64,000 nt of DNA. Source: Clitoria ternatea (lineage: Eukaryota; Streptophyta; Magnoliopsida; Fabales; Fabaceae). Positions 24,230 through 35,779 of this stretch are shown here, piece after piece. The stretch's first letter is position 1; the number at the start of each line of letters is the position of its first letter. The notes under the pieces were generated by a model, which worked only from the letters and a program-made list of their open reading frames with translations, ran no database searches and had not been told where the DNA came from. The translations under genes were made by a program, and so were the position numbers. The stretch lies in NCBI GenBank assembly GCA_037962975.1, contig CM075671.1, forward strand, positions 41,812,501 through 41,876,500. Direction: 5' to 3'.

Positions 24230-26141
24230 TGATAAGTCTTGAAAAGACTTAATTATTTCACCTTTTTATTTAACATTATTCAGTAATTATTGGTTAGTTT
24301 GTTAGTATTATTTAATAATTTGATAACAATTCGTATTTTAGTTATGAATTTCAAAAGTACTTTATTTATGTAAGAAAACGATTGAAAATATTAATTAGTT
24401 AAGGAATTTTGAAGTATTTATAAATTCACTAAGCAGCCAGCGTATAAATGCTAGGTAATTAGCTGTTTAATAGTGCAGGAACAGGGCGTACTCGAGAAAA
24501 GAAGACAAATCCGAGTGAAAATTAAAAAAAAGCCGAGCAAGAATTTATAGAGCCGAGTGAGAATTCGTAAATCCGACTGAAGGAAGTTCACAAGACCGAC
24601 TGGGCGAGACTTCAAAGGGTTGACCGAAAAAAATTAACGAAAAGCTGACTGCAAAGATTTCCAAGATACCGACTCCAAAAGAGAACAAGGAACCGATTAA
24701 AAATAAAAGGAAGAACCCGAGCGTCCATTTCAGAAATGCTGATTGAAAAGATAAATTCGCTTAAGCGATAGTTTAATTCGCTCGGGCAAGGGACAAAGTT
24801 CGCTCAAGCAAAGCAAGCCTACGCTCAAGCGTGACCTCAAAACATCACCTTTCGCCTAAGCTACTCTATCACGCTTGAGCGAGAAAGCCATTCTGCATTA
24901 CATATTTTCAATTTGCCCAAGCAAGAGTTAATCAGCTCAAGCAAAAACCCAGCAGCTGAAGCGTAAAAGCAGTAACTTAAACCCTGTTTCTTCCCTCCAA
25001 CAACACACACCTGGTGCAGTACTGTTTCCGCTTCCATTGCCTTCTTCTCTACTGCTACAACCTTAGTAACTTAAGTAGTGAGTTGTCAATTAGCTGGTGC
25101 TGCGTTGTAAATTAGCTAAGGCTGAGCTGGATCCTGTTAAGAGCTGAGTTGTAATTAGTTAGTTACTCTGTAAACTGTGTAACTAGTTAGTTTAGTCGTT
25201 AACTTAAGTTTTCTAAGTTATCAGTTAAGTTAGTTAGTTAGGTAGAAATATATATATAGGTTGTACATATTCTGTAAATATACACACACATACATAGATA
25301 CAAAATAACAGAACGGAGAACATTCATTACACACTTCGAACATCTCACTACACATTTTTTCTCTCTCTAATCCTCTCCTCCATGACGTTCCACAATCCTT
25401 CGATGGAACCAAAGTCAATGGAGTTCTAAATCCCTAAGGTTGGGATTGTGAAGGTTAGCAATGGAGTCTTGAAGCTGTGAGCAAGTAGATCGACTTTTAA
25501 GATCCTGAGGCGAACAAGCTGAGGAGTGGAGCAGAATCGCTGGATTGACAAATCCAAAACCGATGAAGAACTTCGCCAGTGAGGAATCATGGTTGAAGCT
25601 TAGGTAACTTCCAGCTTTCTAACTAGTTCAGGCCTAATCAATTTAGGTGAATAGTTAGAGTTCAACCTCTAATTTCGCATTAGATTCTTAGGTTAATCGA
25701 GCACTTAAGGAATTAAGGTTCATTGCTTAAGGATTAGTGTTTTTCACCTAAGGAATTAGGGAATAACCACAAGCGGATTGTCCTATAGATTGTGAAGTTC
25801 GATTATACTTAATTGCATGTTTCATGAGGAGATTGTGAGCCGAAGCAATCCTAATCTGCTTTCTTTTAATCACTTTTCACATTCATCTTAACTATATTTC
25901 TGAAAATACTAAAAACAACTAGAAAACACCAAAACTATAAAAACCGAATGAACTTCATGTATTTTCTGATGGTTCAGCTTGTACTAGTCCTAGATTGAGG
26001 TACTTACCACAATCCCCATGGGACGATCAAATACACTACAATTTTAACGACTGGTGCACTTGCCAAAGTGTAAATCCGAGAGTCACATTTTGTTTTACTA
26101 AGATTTTCATATCAAATTAATGACTCGGGATTTTAGCATCA
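24230..26141 (+). repeat. Element B 5' LTR
   Basis: Starts TGATAAGTCTTGAAAAGACTT, which can fold on itself, and ends TTTTAGCATCA. 24490-24730 carries CCGAGTGA and CCGACTGA units, the reverse complement of the CACTCGG unit of element C. 24755-24970 carries the TCGCTTGAGCGA motif. A TATATATAGG box near 25250 is a likely promoter. The box GGTGCACTTGCCAA lies near 26053. Confidence 0.94.
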
Positions 26142-26147
26142 AGTTAA

Positions 26148-26167
26148 TGGCGCTGTTGCCAGGGATT
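26148..26167 (+). other. Primer-binding site of element B (tRNA-Asp type)
   Basis: TGGCGCTGTTGCCAGGGAT starts six bases after the LTR end. It matches the complement of the plant tRNA-Asp 3' end with about two changes. Confidence 0.82.
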
Positions 26168-26331
26168 GTTGAGTAATATCAACAATCCTTGGACCGGTAC
26201 TAGACTGAACCATTTTACGTTAGTTTGCATTTAATACGTAGCTTCATTTTTGTTTTTAGTAGTAGTAGTTTGTCATTTTCGTATAGATTTAGTCATAGCT
26301 GTGAATTGTTCTTTTGTGTGACATTTGTTGT

Positions 26332-27336
26332 ATGCAGTCAAGGAGCAGAGGAGAACCTTTCTTCTTTGATCTTGACATAGACTTGTTAGAAGGTAGACTA
26401 AGAAAAGAGAAAAAGCAAAAAGAAGAAAAAGAAATGGAACAGAGGAGAGTTACACTAGGTGACTACTCCAGGCCGACTGAAGAAGGATCGCAATCTAGCA
26501 TCCTTAGGCCACCAATTTCAGCAAATAATTTCGAACTAAAACCAGCTTTATTGCAGTTGGTAAGAAATGAACAGTTCGGAGGAAGTGAGGTTGAGGATCC
26601 AAATTTGCATCTAGCAACCTTCCTCCAAATCTGTGACACGGTAAAAATGAATGGAGTCCCTGACGTGGTAATCCGACTGAGATTGTTTCCGTTTTCAGTA
26701 AGGGACCGAGCAAAAGCCTGGTTGCAGAGTCAACCGAGAGGCAGTATTTTAACTTGGGAGGACTTGCAATGAAAATTCTTGATTAAATATTTTCCTCCCT
26801 CTAAATATGCAAAGTTGCGCAATGAAATCACATGTTTCCAACAAAGAGAAGGTGAGTCTTTGATGGAAGCATGGGATCGGTATAAAGAAAGTTTGAGGAG
26901 ATGTCCTCATCATCAAATTTCTGATGTGCAACAGGTAACTATTTTCTATAATGGTGTCAGGCCAGCTACCAGGGTCCTGATTGATGCCTCAGCTGGAGGT
27001 TCATTAACAATAAAAACTGTAGAAGAAGCCATAGAGCTTATTGACGTTATGGCTTATAATGAATGCTTGATTAGTGAGAGGAGCCAAATCCCTAGAAGAG
27101 GGATATTAGAATTAGAAGCACAAGATGCTTATCTGGCTCAGAGTAAACTGATGACTCAGGCTTTGGAAAAACTAAGCATACAAATTTCAGAACTCCAAAA
27201 GCCGAGTCAAGTTTCTATGATCAGTTGTGACTTTTGTGGTAGAGACCATGAGAATGGATTGGGTGATCCAAATGTGCCTTCCGAGCAAGTGAATTATATG
27301 GGGCAGCAACAGTATCAAAGGAATTATCCTTCTAAT
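26332..27336 (+). pseudogene. Element B gag, first part
   Basis: The ATG at 26332 opens the frame; an acidic and lysine-rich lead is followed by RRVTLGDYSRP and a gag domain: LKPALLQLV, HLATFLQICDTV, LRLFPFSVRDRAKAWLQS, IKYFPPSKYAKLRNEI, IFYNGVRPATR. A TGA at 26770-26772 breaks it. The zinc knuckle begins CDFCGRDH, but the last Cys of the C-x2-C-x3-H-x4-C pattern is Gly here, unlike element A. The frame is cut at 27336 by solo LTR F2 and resumes in the same frame at 28910. Confidence 0.88.
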
Positions 27337-28904
27337 TGTTAACCCGGCGATAACGTCTCAACAGTTTGTTTCCACCACCGGGTTGTTAATTGGCAAGCGC
27401 ACTAATCATTTGTAGTTTTCAAAATTTAGATATCGTTCCACTGGGATTGAAAGTCCAATAACAACAGTAATTTTCTATTTACTATGGTAAATGTGAAGGA
27501 AGTTATAAACAAAAGAATGATTTATATACAATTTATACAATATTCACAGGTTAGCATGATTGAGTGGTTCATAAGATAAAAGAAAATAAAATCTATCTAA
27601 AAAGACGAGTTGCAATCTAGAATAGGTAAGATACTTGAGATAAACACAGATAAACAAATTATGTTGGAAATTGGATCCCTAATCTAGAATAACAATGAGG
27701 AACTCAAGACATGCATATTTAATCATCAAGTTTCATGTCATTGCAGCTTAAAATCATTATAATCGATCTCTCGTGATATAAATTCTAAGAATTCACCGTA
27801 AAGTCTGATCCCTCGTGAGCTTTCTCAGTAAAAACTTGCATTAAGACCTGGCCTTATGGCAACAATGGTTAACAACCCCTATAGAATTGAGATACCAAGG
27901 GTATTCCAACTTTTTACTTTCGTCAAAACAAGTTTCAATACGGCATGAACAATCATTCTCCTGTTTGACATTCATACTAATAAAACAAGTTTCAATACAC
28001 ATGAAAATCATTCTCCCGTTTGACGTTCATATTAATAAAAGGTTGAAATACTAACATGGACTTGAATCATAAACATGCAGAGGTCGAATTCACAACATTA
28101 TACTCAATAGACTAGTTCACCAATTCCAACATAAACAGATTAGTTACACATGGTGAAAGTAAAAACAACACTTACAGAGTTTGACATTACGAAGACGATG
28201 GAAACTTCACGATACAACGATCACAATACACCAAAACATACTCAAGTATCTAGAAAACTATTCTAGAACTACAACTCACAAAAGAAGTACTCAAAATCGA
28301 GCACAAGAGAGAAAAGAAGAGAATGAAATGCTGTGAAAGGGATGCTTAGAATGGTGTTGGATGGCCCTATTTATAGGGCTGAGCAAGGATGTTGACGCTA
28401 CACGTCAGTGGGACGCTACGCGTCAGGCCCCTGACTCAGCTTCCATTAAACAACTGATAATGGCCACTACAAATTATAAAAATGGATCATGCTTGGCCAC
28501 TTGGACGTGTCTCCACTGTGTTTTGGCCATTTGTGTTGAGTGGGATGGCCCTTGGTGCTGAGTGGGATGACCATTATTGGGTCAAAGCTGAGTCTTGACC
28601 AAGTTGGAAGTAGAGCCTACGCAGCATTGACGCTACGCGTGGCTAGGACGCGTAACGTCAGCATCAAAAATAGCTGTTGATGCTACGCGTGGGATGAGGC
28701 TACGCGTCAGATCCTCCAGTGTAATTTTCTCTTGATTTCTTAACTTTTTCACTGCAAAACTGGAGAAAATTGATCAAGGGCAGATTATTTCCAACAACAT
28801 CCATTTATTGAATTTAAATACTAATTTTCTAACAAATTAAACTAATTTTTATAATTTTTATGAAATTTTTGTTCAAGCTTTTATTGAAAATTTAAGGACT
28901 AACA
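27337..28904 (-). mobile_element. Solo LTR F2 (family F)
   Basis: A 1568-bp copy of F1, same orientation, with ends TGTTAACCC and GGACTAACA and the duplication CTAAT at 27332-27336 and 28905-28909. ACGCTACGCGT units lie at 28392-28425 and 28620-28710. It splits the gag of element B right after the zinc knuckle, so it is younger than B. Confidence 0.94.
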
Positions 28905-30055
28905 CTAATTCCTTTAATCCTAATTACAGGAATCACCCCAATTTTTCCTGGCAGAAAGGTCCACATCTGAATCAGAACATCCCACCAAGTCAACCCACAA
29001 ATAGACCACAACAACCTTCTCACCCCCCTGTTAAGGAAAAATCCGAACTTGAGAATGTACTTTCTTAGTTTATCCAGGCCACTCAGGCCAGTTTTAAGAA
29101 TCAGGAAGCGTCCATCAGAAATCTAGAAAATCAAGTCAGACAGCTTTCTAAACAATTAGCTGAGAGGCAAGTAGGCAATTTCCCTGGAGATACCGAGGTA
29201 AATCCAAGGGAACATTGCAAGGCCATAATTACTAGGAGTGGAAAAATTATTTCTCCATCTCCGAGTCAGGAAATAAGTCCAGAAAAAGAAAAAGGAAAAG
29301 AAATAATACAAGAAACCGAGCAGGATAATAATGAAGTAGAAAATAAAAATGAAACAGAAAAAGAAAAAGAAAATAAAGTCCATCAAAAGAAGAAGAAAAA
29401 GGTTGATCTGATTTTGGAGGAAGCTTCTAAGCTGACTCCTGAAAAACTGAGGAATGCTCCATTTCCACACAGGTTTAAAAAATAAATAGAGGAGCAGAAG
29501 TTTGCTAGGTTCTTAGAGGTTTTCAAGAAACTTCACATCAATATCCCTTTTGCCGAGGCATTGCAGGAGATGCCTTCCTATGCAAAATTTTTGAAAGAAT
29601 TATTATCTAAGAAGAGGAAGCTTAAGGGGGATGAAATGATTACTCTCACTCAAGAGTGTAGTGCAATCATTCAAAAGAAACTTCCCCAAAAGCTAGAGGA
29701 TCCTGGATCTTTTACAATACCGTGTGCAATTGGGGATATTCATATAGGAAGTGCTCTCTGTGATCTAGGAGCCAGTATAAACCTGATGCCTCTATCTTTG
29801 ATGAAAAAACTGGGAATTAATGACTTGCAACTGACTCGCATGTCCTTGTAGTTGGCTGACAGGTCCATTAAATATCCCCAAGGGATGCTGGAAGACTTGT
29901 TAGTGAAAGTAGATAAATTTATCTTTCCAGCAGACTTTATAGTGTTGGATATGGAAGATGACCGAGAGATCCCTTTAATCTTAGGTAGACCCTTCCTAGC
30001 TACTGGCAGAGCATTAATTGATGTAGAAAAAGGTGAACTCATGCTGAGAGTTTAG
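28905..30055 (+). pseudogene. Element B gag C-terminus and protease
   Basis: Continues gag after F2: an Asn/Pro/Gln-rich part, a helix-like segment with SIRNLENQVRQLSKQLAE, a lysine/glutamate-rich run (29280-29400), then the protease with SFTIPCAIGD and active site LCDLGASIN, and LILGRPFLATG. In-frame stops near 29066, at about 29483, at 29849-29851 (TAG) and at 30053-30055 (TAG). The frame is shared with the upstream gag and the RT after removal of F2 plus one duplication. Confidence 0.87.
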
Positions 30056-31273
30056 GAGGAGCAGGTAACATTCAATGTCTTCAATTCCATGAAACGTCCG
30101 ACTGAAAGGATAGATTGTTTAATGGTTGAAGAGATTAAAAGCTACCACACTCCAATGCTTTTAAAAACTGAGGAAGAGGCCCTACGAACTTTTTTTGAGG
30201 ATGACTTTGACTCCGAGACTGAGGAGTTAAATGACTCTCACTCGAAAATATTGAGCCTACTGGAAGTATTAGAAGTAGGTGATTTTGAAAAAGAAAAGAA
30301 AAATAATTTGAAAAGTGCTGAAGCTGAGAAAGGAAATGAATTTTCTGATGAAAAATGTGATTTAAAACCTTTACCTTCTCATCTAAAATATGTTTTCCTG
30401 AGAGAAAACGACACTCATCCTGTCATTATTAATGCCGACTTAAAAGAAGAGGATGTGAATAAACTAATTGGGGTATTAAAGGCACATGAATCTACGATTG
30501 GCTGGAATATTTCTGACTTGAAGGGAATCAGTCCATCATTTTGTATGCACAAAATTCTGATGGAGGATGACTATTCCCCTGTAGTACATCCACAACACAA
30601 ATTGAACCCCATTATGAAGGAAGCGGTAAGGAAGGAAGTGGTCAAGCTCCTAGATGCAGGAATCATTTATCCTATCTCGGACAGCACTTGGATCAGCCCG
30701 GTCCAAGTGGTGCCCAAGAAAGGAGGAATGACGACTGTAAGAAATGACCAAGGTGAAGTTATTGCCACCCGGCCCACAACAGGCTGGAGGATGTGTATTG
30801 ATTACAGAAGGCTGAATGAATTCACTCGGAAAGACCATTTCCCCCTGCCATTTATTGACCAAATGCTTGAGAGGTTATCAGGGCATGAGTACTATTGTTT
30901 TCTTGATGGGTACTCGGGTTATAACCAAATTGTGGTTGACCCAAAAGACCAAGAAAAGACTGCATTCACCTGTCCTTATGGAATTTTTGCATATAGGCGC
31001 ATGCCGTTCGGGTTGTGCAACGCTCCAGCAACCTTTCAAAGGTGCATGTTGGCAATTTTTGGGGATATGGAGGAGAAATTCATTGAAGTGTTCATGGATG
31101 ATTTCTCAGTATTTGGGAGTAATTTTGATTCATGCCTCAGCAACCTATCTAAGGTGCTGGTGAGATGCCAAGAAACTAACCTCGTCCTTAACTGGGAAAA
31201 ATGCCATTTTATGGTTAAGGAAGGGATAGTCCTTGGCCACAAAATCTCTGCTGAGGGCATTCAAGTGGACTGA
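30056..31273 (+). pseudogene. Element B reverse transcriptase
   Basis: A long open stretch of 394 codons: acidic linker, PISDSTWISPVQVVPKKGG, GWRMCIDYRRLN, HFPLPFIDQML, FLDGYSGYNQI, MPFGLCNAPATFQR, and the catalytic FMDD at about residues 335-338 of the ORF from 30089. RT motifs are all present. It ends in a TGA at 31271-31273, where the protein should run on into the connection and RNase H. Confidence 0.92.
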
Positions 31274-32128
31274 GCCAAGATTAAAATTATTGAAAAACTT
31301 CCTCCTCCAATCAATGTGAAAGGAGTGAGATGTTTTCTACGATGTGCTGGCTTTTATAGAAGGTTCATTAAAGATTTTTCAAAAATAGCTAAGCCTCTGA
31401 CTGACTTACTTGTGAAAGATCATGTATTTGCGTTTAATGAAAACTGTGTCAAGGCTTTTGAAAAATTGAAACAAAGTCTGATTTCAGCTCTGATCCTTGC
31501 AGCACCTGATTGGTCTTTACCGTTTGAATTAATGTGTGATGCAAGTGACTTCGCAGTCGGAGCTGTACTGGGTCAGAAAGTAGGAAAATTGACTCATGTA
31601 ATTTATTATGCTAGTAAAGTGTTGAACAAAAATCAAATGCATTACACCACTATTGAAAAAGAAATGCTTGCTGTGGTGTATGCATTTGATAAATTTCGTG
31701 CTTACTTGATTGGGGCCAAGGTTATTGTATATACAGACCACTTGACAATCAAGTATTTACTAGCTAAGAAAGAGTCTAAACTGAGATTGATCAGGTGGGT
31801 TCTGTTACTCCAGGAATTTGATTTAGAAATACGAGATAAAAAGAGAGTAGAGAACTCAGTTACCGACCAACTGTCTCGTCTGGAAGGTGAGTCAGATTCT
31901 GTCTTAATAAAAGAAGAATTCCCAGATGAGAAGTTAATGGCAATTATCACCGGGCCATGGTATGCTGATATGGCCAACTTTAAAAGTGCCTCGGTGGTAC
32001 CTGATGGTTGGACATCCCAAATGAGAAAAAAATTCTTTCATGATAGTAAAAACTTCCTTTGGGATGATCCGTTTCTGTTTAAAATAGGAGTAGATGGATT
32101 GATCAGGCGGTGTGTGCCTCCCGTATAG
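31274..32128 (+). pseudogene. Element B RNase H and start of integrase
   Basis: In frame with RT. FYRRFIKDFSKIAKPL opens the connection, then RNase H with all three acidic sites visible: MCDASDFAVG, EKEMLAVVYAFDKF, VYTDHLTIKYL, ending DQLSRLEG. The linker to integrase (PWYADMANF, WDDPFLFKIG) is intact up to RRCVP, where a deletion and frame change near 32113 remove the zinc-finger histidines and shift to the frame of the next piece. Confidence 0.9.
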
Positions 32129-33163
32129 CAGCAAAAATCTTACAGAGTGGCTTTTACTGGCCAACTATCTTTCAAGATGCTAAAGAATATGTCAAAAGGT
32201 GTGATAAATGTCAAAGGAGCGGAGGTCTCTCTGCTAAAGCTGGCATGCCTTTGATAAACATTCTAATTGTGGAATTATTTGACGTTTGGGGTATCGACTT
32301 TATGGGACCCTTTCCTAAGTCGTTCTCCAACGAATATATACTTGTTGCTGTGGACTATGTCTCCAAATGGGTGGAGGCAATTCCGATCAAAACCAATGAT
32401 GCACAGGTGGTGCTTAGGTTCATCAAGAAGAATATTTTCTCTAGGTTTGGAGTTTCGAGAGTAATTATTAGTGATGGGGGTTCACATTTTTGCAATAAGA
32501 TAATGGAAAAAGCCCTGCATCACTATGAGGTGTTACATAAGATATCGACTCCTTACCATCCACAAACTTGTGGACAAGTCAAGCTGTCAAATAGAGAAAT
32601 CAAAAGAATCTTAGAGAAAGTGGTCGGAAAATCTAGAAAAGATTGGTCGGTAAAATTAGATGATGCATTGTGGGCTTACCGAACAGCTTTCAAAACTCCG
32701 ATTGGCATGTCCCCATATCAATTAGTATACGGTAAGGCTTGTCATCTCCCTGTGGAGTTGGAACACAAGGCGTGGTGGGCCACAAAGCTATTAAACATGG
32801 ACTGTGACCAATCTCAGGAGGAAAGAGTTTTGAAACTCCATGAATTAGAGGAATTCTGACTCAACGCTTATCAAAGTGCCTCCATCTATAAGGAGAAAAC
32901 AAAGAAATGGCACGATAAGTGAATTAATAAGAAAGAGTTTCAGAAGGATGATCAGGTTTTATTATTCAATTCCCGACTGAGACTCTTCCCTGGAAAACTC
33001 AGATCCAAGTGGTCGGGGCCTTTTACTGTAAATGAGGTTTTTCCTCATGGTGCAGTCGAACTGAAAGACCCGACTACTGATCAGATTTTTAAGGTAAATG
33101 GCCAGTGACTCAAACTCTACTTTGGAGGAGAGTTTGATAGGCAGAAAACCTCCCTGTTACTGT
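32110..33163 (+). pseudogene. Element B integrase
   Basis: The core domain starts at AAKILQSGFYWP; the CDKCQ half of the zinc finger is present but its His pair was deleted. Catalytic Asp 1 is in WGIDFMGP and Asp 2 in ISDGGSHF, but the Glu is Lys (GQVKLSN, codon 32581-32583), as compared with QVEVSN in A. The C-terminal part continues past stops at 32857 (TGA), about 32920 and about 33106, with LLFNSRLRLFPGKLRSKWSGP, to a TAA near 33163. Confidence 0.9.
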
Positions 33164-34910
33164 AAGCATCTTCTTAGATGCAATAAGGTCAAGCTAGTGA
33201 CCTTAAAGAAGCGCTCTAGGGAGGTAGCCCTATGTTCCGATTGTTTTGTTTTGAACTTTGAGTCGGAATAAATAAAAAGAAAAACTAAAAAAATTTAGTA
33301 AATAAAGTTTATGAAGTTGAAGAAGGAAATCCGAGCTAGATTCTTCTATTTTCGCTCAGGCGAAGCACTTGTAGCTTAGGCGAGACACTGCTGATTGTTG
33401 TTTCACACTTAAGCGAAAATTTACTGAGTTTGAGTGAAAATAGTACACTCGGATAACTGTTACTTATTCTTAACCCTTCTTCCCAACTAAACTTCACTCG
33501 TCATTTTTCAATAAAATGCCAATTCTTGATGCGAATAAAAGGAAGACTTTGAAGGATTTCTGATCGTTGATGTAATGAATGGGTCAGATGGTGAAAGGTG
33601 ACTTATTTCAGTCGGCTTTTTATCACTCGGATTCCTCACTCATCACAATCAGTATTGTATCCATTAGTCTCCTATTCATGCGGTCTTTCGGTTTTTCATT
33701 CATCCACTCAGCTTTCTCTCTTTCTCTTGGCCGACCTTTATCACTCGGTATTTCTTTCATGCGTCTATTTTCATAGTTCCTTTTTTATTCATTCAATGTC
33801 TCATTAGAGTATTCGGTTTCTTCCACTCGGTACTCCGTTCACTCGGATCCTTCCGCAGTCGTTCACTTTTCACTCATCTTTCTTACTCTGTCACTTCATT
33901 TTATTCTGACTTTTGTTTTTCATCTCATATTCTTTTCATTCGGTTCTTCATCCACTTGGTATAACTTATATTCATCTATTCCACTCAGCCTTCATTCACC
34001 CAGTCAATCTTTCACTCGTCTTTCATTTACGCATTCTTCATTCACTCAGTATTCTTTCCGTTCAGTATATCATTCACTTGTTTTTCATTCACCCGGTGTT
34101 CACATCACTCGGTTTTTCATCCTTTCAGTCTCATTCAAATTCTCTCATTTCTTTGACCGATTCCTTTCTCGATGTTATTCATTCGGTAGTTTGTTATTCA
34201 TTTTTCCATTTATTCTTCCACTGGCTTGTGCATTTACTTATCTCCTTCATCCAGTCAGTATACCCTTTACTCATCTCTACTCGAAATATTTTCAGTCGTT
34301 CTCCCATTCATTCTTTCATTTACTCATTTTTCTCATCCACCCTCAATCCACTCGTTCCTCAATTCACTCGGTCGCCATTCCACTTGTTGTTTCATTCCTT
34401 CAGCTTTGCTCTCAATTTTCCGTTCGTCTGTTATTCATAGGTTCTTCCATTTACTCATTCCTTCTCTGCACTCGTTGTTTTGTTTACTCTTCCACTCATT
34501 CTTCATTTCTCAGATTTCTATCACTCGGTATTCTTTCATTCATTCATACTTCCATTCGTTTCTTCTACCATCCGCTTTTCTATTCACTCGTATTTCACTA
34601 CAGTGGTTCACTCGTCTCTCATACGTTCTATTTCATTCATCCATTCTTTCACTCATTCATTTACTTATAGTTTTCATTCGCCCATTCTGTCTTATCGTTT
34701 GTTCATTTATTCATCTTCCATTCTTTTGTGTCCACTTGGCATCACATTGGTATCATCCCACTCTTACTCGATCTTCTACCTATCCAGTATATGAGTGTAT
34801 TAAAAGAAAAAAATAATAAATAATAATATATATATATTATAATAATAATAAAGTAATAATTAAAGCTGGAACACATTTACGCGTTTCTTGGAAAATGAAT
34901 TCAACAATAT
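33164..34910. other. Element B spacer with motif blocks
   Basis: Non-coding. 33350-33430 has TTCGCT-type motif copies. From 33600 to about 34790 the strand is strongly pyrimidine-rich with repeated TTCACTCGGT, CACTCGTT and TTCATTC units. The overlapping ORFs here, rich in S, H, F and L, arise from this composition. 34800-34860 is AT-rich. Confidence 0.75.
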
Positions 34911-35162
34911 AAAAAAAAAACCTTTCAGCTTCCAAACCCTAAGTACCTATGCTGAACTTGGGCTGAAGACGAAAGGACATTTTCTGGTTTCTAAGAAAGG
35001 TATCATCTTTCCACTTCTTTCACTTATTTTGTGCACTTCTTAGTTCGTGTTTATTATCTTCTTGTTTCATTGTTATTGTTTCCACTGTTCATAAGGCATG
35101 CATCTCACAGTCTTGGTTTGCTATCTTTCTGTTGGATTTCTGTTCTTATTTTTGTTTATTTA

Positions 35163-35779
35163 GGTTGTTTATCATCATTCTTTTAACATTAATCATAAAA
35201 AGAAGATCACAGAGACTTCTGCAAAAACCTAGACCAAATTTCGCAGAAGGAAGTGTGCGAAGAAAACAAATAGATAACGAAAGAGAAGTGGCAACCATAA
35301 CTATATCTGATTCATCTGAACATGTACCCAGTCAAAGTCAGGTTCAAAGGGATGTATCTCCTCTGGTTCAAAGGAATGTATCCCCTACAAGTGAGGAAAA
35401 TGAATCACCAGAAGTTGAAAGTGTTAAGGCTGTTGAAAATTGTGCTATGAACTTTAAAGCCACAGAGCCAGAACATCCCAGGCAATCTGGAGGAGCTGAT
35501 TCTTCTTCTTCTGAAATTCTTATGGTGTTACAGGAATTACAGGTCATGAAGAAGATGCAACTTGGAATTTATGATCGGGTCTTGAACCACGATCTCATGC
35601 TCAGGAAGATTGCCACGAAACTGAGGGTTGAACACACAGCAGAAATGGGAGCCCCACCTGATAGAGATGCGTGGTTAGCTTCCATTGGATTCACGATTCC
35701 CTCTGAGGACGTATCCCAAGTAGCTGATTCTCCACTATCTCCCCGGCAGGACAAAGACGATGAAGATCAGGATGTTTAA
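35163..35779 (+). pseudogene. Element B env-position ORF
   Basis: An ORF downstream of pol, in the same slot as in A, but unrelated by eye. A pyrimidine run and TAG near 35162 could be a splice acceptor. In this frame the expected start is ATA at 35195-35197 (perhaps a lost ATG), followed by a basic, Arg-rich N-terminus, an S/P/E-rich middle with a doubled PLVQRNVSP-like unit, a helical part (ILMVLQELQVMKKMQLGIYDRVL) and an acidic tail. Extending the frame upstream gives a hydrophobic run that is probably intron. No known domain recognised. Confidence 0.5.

Noticed and set aside
26504..26931. Minus-strand ORFs within gag of B
   Set aside because: Shadows of the gag frame.
33579..34816. Several overlapping plus-strand ORFs of 60-200 codons
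   Set aside because: All three frames are open because the DNA is pyrimidine-rich and repetitive; products are S/F/H/L low-complexity and lie in a retroelement spacer.
34860..35200. Hydrophobic N-terminus as signal peptide for the B last ORF
   Set aside because: The run lies before a likely splice acceptor and lacks an ATG, so it is probably intron.
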